Assembly: GCA_009777825.1 (NCBI GenBank)
Contig: WRLA01000027.1
Coordinates: 1 to 34,666 of the forward strand
Length of the DNA: 34,666 nucleotides
Reading direction: 5' to 3'
Source of the DNA: Bacteroidales bacterium
GTDB lineage: Bacteria > Bacteroidota > Bacteroidia > Bacteroidales > WRLA01
The position numbers and the translations under genes were made by a program. Shown here piece after piece: positions 1-7,405 of this stretch. Within the stretch, counting starts at the first letter, position 1. Each line of letters starts with the position of its first letter. The notes under the pieces are model-generated. The model did no database searches, was not told the origin of the DNA, and saw only the letters and a program-made list of their open reading frames with translations.

Positions 1-240
1 TCCATTGTTTTATTTCATCACTCTCGGTTTTTATCTTCGCTCCTATAATATATTTATAACCTCCTGATTCCAATAGTTCTATGTTTTTTTGATTCATCAA
101 CCCTGCATCGGCAACTATAACAAAATCATCCAAGTTAAAGCGTTGAACAAAATCTTCTACTACAGGTAGCATCGTTCTGCCTTCATACTGCGAACCATTG
201 AAAAGCGAATAAGACAGAGGGTATTGACAACCGTTTCCCC
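1..240 (-). pseudogene. IS1634-family transposase, internal fragment
   Basis: Read leftward, this stretch encodes the central part of an IS1634-like DDE transposase: an YSLFNGSQYEGRTMLP block, then FVQRFNLDDFVIVADAGLM and GGYKYIIGAKIKTESDE. This block, with the acidic residue in VADAG, is the recognisable catalytic-core region of the family. The fragment runs off the left edge. Its upstream side does not end at an IS terminus; the homology stops near position 220-240, where a different reading frame carrying a peptidase begins. It is therefore a broken element, or the product of a deletion or rearrangement, not an intact insertion. The same transposase family appears again as a remnant near 29.4-30.0 kb. 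Confidence 0.75.
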
Positions 241-528
241 TGTTCCTGAAAAATTACAGCCTAAAACAGGAATACATGCCTTGGAACCCGATAATAAAAC
301 CGTATTCCCATTATGGAACAGCACCTCGTAAATAGCAGGTTTCCCTTGACGAGAAATGTACGATACAGAAGAAATGTCGGAAATGCCATATGACGCTCTT
401 TCAAGGTTATATACCGACAAATAATGAGCGCTTGCCGTCTTTATTTCTCTCAACGTAACCTCTTGCTGGGCAAAAAGATTTGCGTATAAAAACGCAAAAA
501 ACATGTAAATTAATATGTGTTTTTTCAT
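241..528 (-). pseudogene. C10 (streptopain-like) peptidase, N-terminal fragment
   Basis: The start at 528 (MKKHIL) is preferred over an upstream ATG at 555 because it begins a clean signal peptide ending in LFAQQ. The following ~80 residues look like the Spi/C10 prodomain: VTLREIKTASAHYLS, then PAIYEVLFHNGNTVLLSG and SKACIPVLG, the stretch that leads into the mature protease. The reading continues in frame only to 160 because it runs into the IS1634 transposase DNA out of frame. The catalytic Cys and His domain is absent. C10 proteases of Bacteroidota are secreted and often carry a T9SS tail; here that part is lost, so the gene is almost certainly dead. Confidence 0.6.
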
Positions 529-558
529 TTCAATATATTTTTTAAGGTAAAACATAAC

Positions 559-1047
559 TTATTCAAAATAAACATCATCAGCATTCATTATAGTAATAGT
601 TGGGGTAGTGAAACAGCAATCATTGTTAGGACGATCAAAAATAATCAGCGATCCGGTAACATAACATCTTCTTTTCAAATCGGAAGTGTCAAATTTGGTT
701 TGTATAGCTTCAAGCGCTTCTTTGTAAAAGCATTGTATTCTAACCATAGCGCATTTAGGATTATTGGCTTCAACAAATAAGGAATCACTTAAAAGGTAGA
801 AGTCATGAGGACGAACGCTTTGTGGGTCAAAAATCCATCCGTACATTTTAATGATATGATCTGTTTGCCCTATCGTAAAATCCGAACAATCGCCAGTATA
901 ATTCCAATACACAGTATGGGTATCATTATAATTTTCCCAGTCAATCGGTTTAATATTACCGGGTTTATCTATTTGACATTTATCTTTTTCCTTACAGGAA
1001 AATCCTGCAACGAACAGTACAATAACTAAAACAAATAATTTTTTCAT
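559..1047 (-). CDS. Small lipoprotein of unknown function
   Basis: A 162-residue protein with a classic N-terminal lipoprotein signal: MKK, a hydrophobic stretch and a lipobox ending at Cys18 (AGFSC). Lysines and glutamate follow the cysteine. The mature part is polar, with several cysteines (for example the CC pair near residue 143) and aromatic-rich beta-like segments, and no domain I recognise. It lies between the broken C10 peptidase downstream (30 bases to that gene's start) and the tail-fibre-like fragment upstream (stop at 1050, three bases away), so it could be co-transcribed with both. The signal predicts an inner- or outer-membrane-anchored location. Confidence 0.65.
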   Translation of the reverse strand: MKKLFVLVIVLFVAGFSCKEKDKCQIDKPGNIKPIDWENYNDTHTVYWNYTGDCSDFTIGQTDHIIKMYGWIFDPQSVRPHDFYLLSDSLFVEANNPKCAMVRIQCFYKEALEAIQTKFDTSDLKRRCYVTGSLIIFDRPNNDCCFTTPTITIMNADDVYFE

Positions 1048-1049
1048 CC

Positions 1050-1466
1050 CTACCTCCCCTCTTTCAATGATTGAACTTCTGCTTTCAGCGATTGTATATC
1101 GTCATTTTGTTGCAGGATATAGAGCGTCAGCTCTTCCACCTTTTTGAGCAGCAGCGCGTTTACTTCGCCTATATTAATGCCATTTTCGGCGACGTCGGCG
1201 GCGGAGGGCATTTCGGGCAGACGTTGGTTTTCCTGTATAAAAGAGGCAACCTCGTCTAAGTTTCTCAGGTTGTAATCTTCGGCAAAGACGTAGTCGGGCC
1301 ATTCAATTTCTTCATCTACCCCTCTTTCCTCTCTTCCGCTGAGTGACACCACCAATTCCGTACAGTTGATTTTCCCGTTTACCTTTAATTTATAGCCGCT
1401 GGTATTCGTTGTGCCGATGCCGACATGGGGATGTGTTGTCGCTGCATCCCAATAATGACTGGTTGC
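1050..1466 (-). pseudogene. C-terminal fragment of tail-fibre/coiled-coil surface protein
   Basis: The frame is open from a stop at 1467-1469 down to 1050; the first ATG is at 1355, but homology starts earlier. Visible blocks are YWDAATTHPHVGIGTTNTSG, YKLKVNGKI, then DYVFAEDYNLRNLDEVASFI, LPEMPSAADV and a C-terminal coiled coil (LLLKKVEELTLYILQQND). This arrangement is the C-terminus of the long tail-fibre or S74-like proteins common in Bacteroidota, where it forms a trimeric end domain with a coiled coil. Those proteins are normally several hundred residues and begin with a signal peptide. Here the N-terminal part is missing, cut at about 1455-1470 where a rightward membrane-protein gene begins. 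Confidence 0.6.
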
Positions 1467-3073
1467 TCATATTTCCTTTTCTCTTGCTAATGATTATTTT
1501 CCCTTTTATTTGCAAGGAAAAAGATGTCAGGGTTACGTATCTTTTATTGTTATTTCCGCTCTTTGCCACATGGAAACACAGTTTTATACGGGAAGATATT
1601 TATCATTATACCATATTATTGGCTTTTTTATTTGTTTTTTGGGGAATTATACTCACGGTATCGTCATCAAAAAAGACCCTCACGTTTTTAGTTGCGTCTG
1701 TTACCATTTTATTATTATGTGCAAACATGCGTAATATACCCCTGTATAACGGAATGAAAAGAGAAATTACAGGAATCAATAACTTTCGGGAAATTTTGAA
1801 TTATCGTACTTTCAAACAAAAAATGCTGTCAGCATCCGAAAACAATGTTTCACCAAACAAATTAAACACGGAAATACGGGAAACAATCGGAGATGCTGTT
1901 GTTGATGTTTATCCATGGGAATTTTCCTACATTGCTGCCAATCAATTAAATTGGAAACCGAGAAAAACATTGGAATTGGGCGCATCCACATCTCAATGGG
2001 CTTCCGAAAAAGCGTCTGAGAATTATTTGTTGGAAGAGGATTCGCCACAATTTGTTCTTTTTCATCTTGAAAATGACGGGTTCGGTGGAAAATTCGGCTC
2101 TTTTGACAATAGGCATATTTTGAACGACGAGCCGTTACTAATCTATAACCTTTTGAATAACTATACATTATCGAAAGAAACAGACCGGATTCTTTTATTT
2201 CAACGCGATACGGTTTGTCATTTTGAAAACATGTATTTAGATGAACTTCAAAACCACACCTTTGGAGAATGGATAGATATTCCGTACAAAGCAGATGAAA
2301 TCACTCGTTTAAAGGTTTTTTCCGATAATACATTCTTGGGAAAACTCAATAAAACGCTGTATAAAGAAACGGTGTATTATATTGATTATCAATTTGAAGA
2401 TGGCATGATACTGACCTATAGATACAATCCGTCAACAGCCGTTGACGGATTGTGGTGTAATCCGTTTATCCGATACCCTAATACGGATGTGAAAGAATCA
2501 AAAGTTGTCAAGGTCAGGTTACGTAATGCCAACTCTTTCTGTGTGAAAGCGTCATTAAAAACACAAATTCAACATATTACACTCAAACCCGATTTACGAG
2601 ACTCGACAGGAGTAGATAATGCTTTGTTTCATAAATTAATAACTCCTTCTAAAGAAGTTATTATTGACATGCTACAACAATCTGATAATGAATTTTCTAA
2701 ATCCACAGGATTTTCAAGTATAGTAGAAAAAGGCGGATATTCATATACATATAAAATAGATTTGGATTCACTATTCAATGCAGTAGAAGCCGACAATTTA
2801 ATAGTCGAGGCAAATGTGAGTTTTATGAATTACTATTCTGATGCAGGCTTAGTGATTTCCGCAGACGGAACAAAGGATGATTTTTGGGCAGCAACCTATT
2901 TTCCGAACAGTATTTCAAAATATCTATGGCATTATTCTTATGTGAACAAGGTGATTACCAGAGACAATCACGCATCAGGCATGTTGAAAGTGTATGTTTT
3001 CAACTTCGGCTCGTCGCCGGTTTATATTGATGACTTTCGGCTTAGTATTAGCCAGCTTATACCCCCGATTTGA
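1409..3073 (+). pseudogene. Polytopic membrane protein lacking its N-terminus, with large C-terminal extracytoplasmic domain
   Basis: The ORF starts at 1409, but the first ~18 codons are antisense to the tail-fibre fragment, so native sequence probably begins near 1460 (LLIFPFLLLMIIFPF). Three to four hydrophobic helices follow within the first ~110 residues, then about 440 soluble residues with beta-rich character. The loop motif FATWKHSFIREDIYH resembles the K-G-F-V-R-H-D-x-H loop of bacterial membrane proteins related to glycosyltransferases and polysaccharide polymerases, which normally have eight or more helices before it. I infer that the N-terminal helices were lost at the head-to-head junction. 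The long domain may be a periplasmic sensor or carbohydrate-binding part; function is unknown. Confidence 0.5.
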
Positions 3074-3251
3074 GACAAAGCGTTATCTTTGTCATTCGGT
3101 TTAAGACATGAATTTCCATATTTGTTCATGTTTTATTCCGTTTTTTTGCAGGACATGTCTTTTTTTCAAATATAGCATGAAATTTTTCTTCCATACTCGA
3201 AAATTTTGCCGCAAAGACACAAAAAATCTTTTACAGTCGAATCAACACAAA

Positions 3252-3443
3252 TTAAATCATATTAAAGCCTGTACCGAGTTCTACCGTTTGATAATTTTGA
3301 GGGTGATGATTCAGCCAATATTCTCTTGGAGTTACAATTTGTGTATGTTTGTAAGCGGGGAAAATGAAATCTGTTGTATTACCGGTAATAATATAGTTTG
3401 CAGAGCAAGTATCAGCAAGTTCTATTATTATAAGCTTTTGCAT
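3252..3443 (-). pseudogene. PIN-domain toxin (VapC-like), C-terminal fragment
   Basis: The 63-residue reading contains the C-terminal half of a PIN nuclease: LIIIELADTCSANYIITGNT followed by KHTQIVTPREYW. The block 'A-x-Y-I-x-T-G-(D/N)' then 'I-(V/I)-T-P-x-E' is characteristic of the PIN family TA toxins of Bacteroidota. The N-terminal half with the first catalytic aspartates (usually LDTN) is missing. The usual D of the TGD motif is N here. Immediately upstream, in the neighbouring frame, is the antitoxin-like fragment, so the toxin start was removed together with the antitoxin end. Confidence 0.55.
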
Positions 3444-3612
3444 GCTGTCTTACGGCTTTCACCTCGTTATTAATTTCTTTCATCGTCATTGATGATAAAC
3501 CGTGTTTTTCTACCAATGCGATACAACGGTTTAAATTCTGACGCATCAACTCTCTGCTGATAATGTCAACAAAATCAGTAAAATTCAACTGTTCATTCGG
3601 AATGCCAAAAAC
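3412..3612 (-). pseudogene. Antitoxin-like fragment upstream of PIN remnant
   Basis: This frame is open for about 66 codons without an obvious ATG at its upstream end. It reads NFTDFVDIISRELMRQNLNR, then CIALVEKHGLSSMTMKEINN and EVKAVR. The pattern 'A-L-x-x-K-H-G-L-S-x-M-T-M-x-E-I-N-x-E-(I/V)-x-x-x-R' is typical of the C-terminus of small antitoxins encoded just before PIN toxins in Bacteroidota. The last residues run into the PIN DNA in another frame (stop at 3412-3414). The pair is best explained as a VapBC-like module collapsed by an internal deletion of roughly 250-300 bases. Confidence 0.45.
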
Positions 3613-3722
3613 TTATCTACGAATTGATTACCGACGAACATTCTATTTGGCGAAAAAATAAAAACCTCGTAGCACCATGTGACAAATTTTCTGTTCCATC
3701 TTTTTTCGTTTTTAAATTAATA

Positions 3723-4520
3723 CTATGTTATTTTTATCTTCCCGTAGAGAAAAGCCAGCATCCGCACCGGCGTTACCGCAAGCAACGGCAGGCTGATTTT
3801 GTTGATGATTCCGGGGATGTAGGTAACTCTTTTGCGGAACATCCGTCTCAGTGCGCGTTTTGCTAATGCGTCGGGGGTGGTCATCACGCCGATGGTTTTT
3901 GCGAGTGTTCGCAATTTTGGTTTTAGATTAAATAAGCCGGTGTCAACGGCGCCGGGGCAGACGGTGGTAACGCCGACGTTGTACGGTGAAAATTCAAAGT
4001 GTATCGCTCTGGAAAAAGTCCTTAGAAATCGTTTTGTCGAGGCGTATAGCGAGAGGTAAGGATAGGGCATCCACGCTGATAGTGAAGACATTGTGAGGAT
4101 GTATCCTTCGCGTCGTCGTTTCATGTCGTCGCCGAACAGTTTACAGAGTTTTGCGGGTGTGTTCAGGTGCAGTTGCAGGAAAGCGTTGTAGGCGTCGTTT
4201 TCGACATCTGTTATCGCGTCGAAGAGAAAACGTCCGGCGTTGCTGATTAAGATGTGGATTGCGATGTTGTTTTCACGACAAAAGGCATGGATGGTCTCCG
4301 GCGCATCGGTTGTGGATAGGTCCAAAGCGAGCGTGTGTATATTAATATGGTACGTGTTTTTTAACTGTTCTGCCACCTGAGTGATTTTATCTTCCTGAAT
4401 ATCAACGATAAGGAGGTCATATCCCTGTCGGGCGAGATTGTCGGCGAAGGCAAATCCTATTCCTGAGGCGGCGCCGGTGATTAATGCCGTTTTGTCTTTT
4501 CTATCTCTTTCAGAATACAT
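3723..4520 (-). CDS. Short-chain dehydrogenase/reductase (SDR)
   Basis: A complete 265-residue classical SDR. The Rossmann nucleotide motif TGAASGIG is at residues 15-22, NAG at 94-96, Ser146, and the catalytic Y159-A-S-T-K163. VCPGAVDTG follows the active site. The C-terminus carries a hydrophobic stretch (LPLLAVTPVRMLAFLYG) that may sit on the membrane. An Asp (D40) after the second beta strand suggests NAD(H) preference, which is inference. The start codon lies 40 bases inside the 3' end of the OYE-family gene, indicating translational coupling. Together with that enzyme and the 5-alpha-reductase-like protein at 7944-8756 it could interconvert hydroxyl and keto groups of a steroid or bile-acid-like substrate; fatty-acyl or sugar substrates remain possible. 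Confidence 0.85.
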   Translation of the reverse strand: MYSERDRKDKTALITGAASGIGFAFADNLARQGYDLLIVDIQEDKITQVAEQLKNTYHINIHTLALDLSTTDAPETIHAFCRENNIAIHILISNAGRFLFDAITDVENDAYNAFLQLHLNTPAKLCKLFGDDMKRRREGYILTMSSLSAWMPYPYLSLYASTKRFLRTFSRAIHFEFSPYNVGVTTVCPGAVDTGLFNLKPKLRTLAKTIGVMTTPDALAKRALRRMFRKRVTYIPGIINKISLPLLAVTPVRMLAFLYGKIKIT

Positions 4521-5710
4521 TTCGGAAGTTCGTCTTTAATATGTTGATAACACTGCATCTCCACGGTGTACATCCTGCCGATGCAGTAGTTGGCATGTTC
4601 GCAACTGCACCGCACGTCTCCTTCTGCCTTCATCCTGTTGACGAAGCCCGGCTCGTTGATAAGCGCCCGCGCCATCGCCACAAACTCGAAACCGGAGTTG
4701 AGAACCATATCTATCTTATCCCTTGCCACCAATCCGCCGACGTAAATCAACGGCAACTTGACCGCCTCTCTGAACTTCAACGCATCTTCGTAAAAATATG
4801 CCTCCTTAAACGGAACTGTCGGAACCAAGATTTTCCCAAAATAACGCGCAAGCGGTTTTATTACCGACGGTTCCATGTAATACGACATGGTGCGCGTGGG
4901 CATGGCGCCACACATGACGTGCATGGGCGCATGACTGACAAAACCGGCACTCAGCACCAATCCGTGTATTCCCAAAGATTCGAGCCTTTTCGCAACGAGC
5001 AGACAGTCATCGGTTTGCATCCCACCCAAAAACTTGAAACCGTCTTTCATGTTGATTTTCGCAATGACAGCCATGTCGTCTTTGGCAGCGTCCAGAGCGT
5101 TTTCGACCGCCATGCTCATAAACCGCATCCTGTTTTCCAAACTTCCGCCGTACTCATCGCGGCGACGGTTGGTGTATTTGGAGAGAAACTGACTGAGCAG
5201 ATAGCCATGTCCCGCATGGAGTTCAACGGCGTCGAAGCCGGCTTCCCGTGCCAGATGAACAGCTTTCCCGAAATCCCGCGCTACCTCTTCTATTTCGTCT
5301 TTTCGCATCTTTCTCACGAAAGTGGGCGAATAGATGTTGAAGCCGTAGGAGGCGGAGACCGGCAGTTGTCCCGCAACGCTCTTTTTCGACATGTTGCCGC
5401 AATGTCCTATCTGTATGGACGCCGCCGCGCCCTCTTTGTGTATGGCGTCGGTGATTTTTCTAAGGTCGGCAATGGTTTCTTTCCGGAGCCAGAGTTGGTG
5501 CGGGAACGAGAGTCCGCTTTGCGTTACCGAGGCGTAGGCAAGGGTCGTCATGCCGATGCCGCCGGCGGCAACCGACGTGTGGTAGTTCCACAATTTCTCT
5601 CCCGGACGGTTGTCCGGACACATGCCCTCGAAAGCAGCTGCACGGATGGTGCGGTTGCGCAAGGTTATCGGACCGAGGGGGGCGGGGGTGAATAAGGGGG
5701 ATTCTGTCAT
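4481..5710 (-). CDS. NADH:flavin oxidoreductase, Old Yellow Enzyme family
   Basis: A 409-residue TIM-barrel FMN enzyme. The N-terminus LFTPAPLGPITLRNRTIRAA is the standard OYE entry. QIGHCG, ELHAGHGYLLSQFLSKYTN and RRRDEYGGSLENRMRF carry the substrate- and flavin-binding residues. VARALINEP-like motif FVAMARALINEP is near the C-terminus. A cysteine group (CSCEHANYCIG) follows, reminiscent of the iron-sulfur-binding cysteines of the larger 2,4-dienoyl-CoA reductase/BaiCD subgroup, but the second FAD/NAD domain of those ~650-residue proteins is absent. OYEs reduce activated C=C bonds; related gut Bacteroidota enzymes act as delta4-3-ketosteroid 5-beta-reductases. It overlaps the SDR gene and follows the TA toxin at 5747 by 36 bases. 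Confidence 0.88.
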   Translation of the reverse strand: MTESPLFTPAPLGPITLRNRTIRAAAFEGMCPDNRPGEKLWNYHTSVAAGGIGMTTLAYASVTQSGLSFPHQLWLRKETIADLRKITDAIHKEGAAASIQIGHCGNMSKKSVAGQLPVSASYGFNIYSPTFVRKMRKDEIEEVARDFGKAVHLAREAGFDAVELHAGHGYLLSQFLSKYTNRRRDEYGGSLENRMRFMSMAVENALDAAKDDMAVIAKINMKDGFKFLGGMQTDDCLLVAKRLESLGIHGLVLSAGFVSHAPMHVMCGAMPTRTMSYYMEPSVIKPLARYFGKILVPTVPFKEAYFYEDALKFREAVKLPLIYVGGLVARDKIDMVLNSGFEFVAMARALINEPGFVNRMKAEGDVRCSCEHANYCIGRMYTVEMQCYQHIKDELPKCILKEIEKTKRH

Positions 5711-5746
5711 AAAATTTCACCTTTATATAATTGATTCCAAATAAGA

Positions 5747-6076
5747 TTATAAAAAATGCCCTGCCGTATGGTTATTTTCAATATGGCGTACCATATAAAC
5801 GTCTTCTCCATCTTTCTCATATTTTGTGAAAAAAGCGTACCACGTCGTGCTTCTGTTTTTTTTGAAACCGGAGTAATACATATCCTTTCCGTATTTTTCA
5901 AAATGCTTGGGTGCAGGTCTTTTCCAACGGACAGGCAAATTTTCTTCTATATCATCGAATAGTTCTTTTGCGTACTGTCGGGCGTTTTCTTCAAATGCAA
6001 AATACTCTTTTTCAAAAAGTGTATCCGCGAGAAAATCAAAATATTCCCGCACTTCAGGTAAAAATATTACTCTCAT
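5747..6076 (-). CDS. RelE/ParE-type toxin of TA module 1
   Basis: A 109-residue basic protein with the shape of a Bacteroidota RelE/ParE toxin: MRVIFLPEVREYFDFLAD at the start, RPAPKHFEKYG in the middle, then FKKNRSTTWYAFFTKYE and VYMVRHIENNHT at the end. The last strand with R/H residues is the usual catalytic or ribosome-facing part. Members generally cleave mRNA on the ribosome or inhibit gyrase; which applies here cannot be told. The start overlaps the antitoxin stop by four bases (ATGA), the usual translational coupling. A paralogous toxin is at 7406-7741. Confidence 0.85.
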   Translation of the reverse strand: MRVIFLPEVREYFDFLADTLFEKEYFAFEENARQYAKELFDDIEENLPVRWKRPAPKHFEKYGKDMYYSGFKKNRSTTWYAFFTKYEKDGEDVYMVRHIENNHTAGHFL

Positions 6077-6315
6077 CTTTTGGCAAATCTTTTCGCTATG
6101 TCTTCGTAGATACCTTCCAGCAATTCATCTTTGGTGATGGCTCTGCGAAAATCATCATCAGGTTGTAAAGTAACTTGCCTATCAATCATATCCACAGGAT
6201 TGCATATCAGACGAAACATATATTTATCATTCTGAATACAAACATCCCCGTCCACAGCCATATCAAAATATTTCTCCTGCTGGGTGTTAAATTCTTGTGT
6301 GCTTACTACTGTCAT
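6073..6315 (-). CDS. Antitoxin of TA module 1
   Basis: The start chosen is the ATG at 6315 (MTVVSTQEFNTQQEKYFDMA), not the in-frame ATG at 6357, because the promoter element TATCTTTG (6335-6342) lies between them. The resulting 80-residue protein resembles Phd/YefM-style antitoxins of Bacteroidales: N-terminal 'V-(I/V)-S-(S/T)-x-E-F-x-x-x-Q-x-K-Y-F-D-x-A' DNA-binding part, a central DVCIQNDKYMFRL strand, and a C-terminal acidic, helical toxin-binding tail (LQPDDDFRRAITKDELLE). It would repress its own promoter and neutralise the toxin at 5747-6076. Its 5' end lies in the 90-bp repeat copied at 7314-7403. Confidence 0.82.
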   Translation of the reverse strand: MTVVSTQEFNTQQEKYFDMAVDGDVCIQNDKYMFRLICNPVDMIDRQVTLQPDDDFRRAITKDELLEGIYEDIAKRFAKR

Positions 6316-6348
6316 AACATCAAAATTTAGTGTGCAAAGATAGTAAAA
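6259..6348 (-). repeat. TA promoter/antitoxin-leader repeat, copy 1
   Basis: This 90-bp block covers the antitoxin promoter, its leader and the first 19 codons. It matches 7314-7403 at 89 of 90 positions by direct comparison; the only difference is ctgctggg versus ctgatggg. A more diverged third copy is at 7853-7941. Copy 1 leads into a full-length antitoxin. Confidence 0.9.
6335..6342 (-). promoter_or_regulatory. Bacteroidota -7 promoter element, TA module 1
   Basis: TATCTTTG on the minus strand matches the Bacteroidota TAnnTTTG consensus and sits 19 bases upstream of the antitoxin ATG at 6315. Its position rules out the longer start at 6357. Confidence 0.75.
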
Positions 6349-6353
6349 CTTTT

Positions 6354-6905
6354 TCATCTATTGTTACAATACTGAATTATCGGTTCCAACATCTCTTTTG
6401 TCACAAAGTCAATGTTTTGTCCATACGTTGCCAACAGGTCTCTGTTTTCGTCTGTTAGTTCGCTATCAGGTTTTTTGGATAGTTGCGAGTAAACTATCTT
6501 CATCATTGTTTTGTGCAGGAAACTCAGATTATCGTAGTCAATGCCACCTCTGAGGTGGAAAATCTTGATTTTGTCTCTGATGTCGGGCGTAATAATAGTG
6601 TCTAATGATTTGTTTATGTTGACAATGTTTGCCTCGCTGTTCACATCAGCCACTCCGCAGGTGAATAGCACCACTTTTTTATTTTTCAACTGTTCAAAAT
6701 GTTTGACGATTAGAGCGGCAGCCTTATTTTTCCCTGCATACAAACTGCCACCAAACACGATGGTGGCATAATCCTTTAACATGTCGTTTTTCAGATTTCC
6801 GCTCTCGCAAATATCAGCACTCAACGCCTCCGCTAACCACTGTGCATACTTTTTCGTATGACCGTATTTTGAATGGTAGATTATTAATACTTTGTGTGTT
6901 TGCAT
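6354..6905 (-). CDS. Flavodoxin-domain protein, HemG/flavodoxin-like
   Basis: A 183-residue flavodoxin-fold protein. It begins KVLIIYHSKYGHTKKYAQ, the FMN phosphate-binding loop (S-x-Y-G-x-T-x-x) of flavodoxin and HemG-type protoporphyrinogen oxidases. FGGSLYAGKN and FTCGVAD are further loops that would contact the flavin ring. HemG from enterobacteria is of similar size (about 180 residues) and carries a comparable insertion, but many Bacteroidota proteins of this type have no proven haem role. It starts 6 bases after the stop of the lipoprotein at 6912-7316, so the two look like one transcript. Its stop is about 12 bases from the promoter of TA module 1. Confidence 0.8.
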   Translation of the reverse strand: MQTHKVLIIYHSKYGHTKKYAQWLAEALSADICESGNLKNDMLKDYATIVFGGSLYAGKNKAAALIVKHFEQLKNKKVVLFTCGVADVNSEANIVNINKSLDTIITPDIRDKIKIFHLRGGIDYDNLSFLHKTMMKIVYSQLSKKPDSELTDENRDLLATYGQNIDFVTKEMLEPIIQYCNNR

Positions 6906-6911
6906 ACAATA

Positions 6912-7316
6912 TCAATCTTTAATCAAGCACAATGTGCTTTTCTGCTTACCGTCATCTACCGTAACCCGATAGGTGTCCGCCGGGTAATCGCTGATGTTTA
7001 TCGCTATATTTCTACTGCTGAATGTTCGACGCAGCAACTCTTTTCCACGCTTATTCGTTATGGTAACGAGATGCGAACCGTCTGTCTCAAAGTTCAATGC
7101 AACAAAGCCATCAGCAGGATTAGGATACATGGCAAAAATCGGGTCTTCGGGTCTTTCCGTAGTTGTGGAACAATAACCCATGAGTTCTCCATAAACATTT
7201 CTGAGAATACAAATACATCCGTTATCGTCTGAGTGTTGTCTGTCATCTCTGTTGCACGACGTCAATGTAGCTGATGCTATTATGGCTGCTACTAAATAGG
7301 TTATAAATTTTTGCAT
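6912..7316 (-). CDS. Lipoprotein with T9SS-tail-like C-terminal domain, on a captured antitoxin leader
   Basis: The biologically sensible start is the ATG at 7316 (MQKFITYLVAAIIASATLTS, then Cys of the lipobox LTSC). In-frame ATGs at 7370 and 7409 belong to a copied antitoxin leader (MTVVSTQEFNTHQEKYFD) that runs without a stop into the lipoprotein. The 134-residue lipoprotein ends in a beta-sandwich like a Por-type sorting domain: MYPNPADGFVALNF, VTITNKRGKELL, INISDYPADTYRVTV and a terminal CLIK. Small lipoproteins ending this way occur in Bacteroidales; a lipid anchor plus a sorting-like tail is unusual and the tail may simply be a structural domain. Downstream flavodoxin is 6 bases away. 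If translation starts at 7370, the signal peptide would be internal and export probably impaired. Confidence 0.75.
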   Translation of the reverse strand: MQKFITYLVAAIIASATLTSCNRDDRQHSDDNGCICILRNVYGELMGYCSTTTERPEDPIFAMYPNPADGFVALNFETDGSHLVTITNKRGKELLRRTFSSRNIAINISDYPADTYRVTVDDGKQKSTLCLIKD

Positions 7317-7403
7317 ATCAAAATATTTCTCCTGATGGGTGTTAAATTCTTGTGTGCTTACTACTGTCATAACATCAAAATTTAGTGTGCAAAGATAGTA
7401 AAA
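7314..7403 (-). repeat. TA promoter/antitoxin-leader repeat, copy 2 (in front of lipoprotein)
   Basis: Ninety bases differing from 6259-6348 at one position. The homology ends exactly at the ATG of the lipoprotein: the antitoxin reading KYFDM becomes KYFDMQKF, so the antitoxin's Met codon is the lipoprotein's start codon. Confidence 0.9.
7390..7397 (-). promoter_or_regulatory. Bacteroidota -7 promoter element (captured TA promoter)
   Basis: TATCTTTG on the minus strand, identical in context to the promoter of TA module 1. It would drive the lipoprotein and flavodoxin genes and may still be bound by either antitoxin. Confidence 0.7.
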
Positions 7404-7405
7404 AA

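Noticed and set aside
4484-5695. 403-codon ORF on the plus strand
   Set aside because: Exactly antisense to the OYE gene, which has a full set of family motifs; low-complexity His/Arg/Val composition is typical of a shadow frame.
6316-6357. Longer N-terminus of antitoxin 1 (and the equivalents at 7371-7409 and 7909-7956)
   Set aside because: The extension covers the promoter element, so it is not transcribed as coding sequence.
6912-7316. Lipoprotein tail as proof of T9SS export
   Set aside because: The protein has a lipobox; the C-terminal domain is only similar to a sorting tail, so T9SS export is not claimed.
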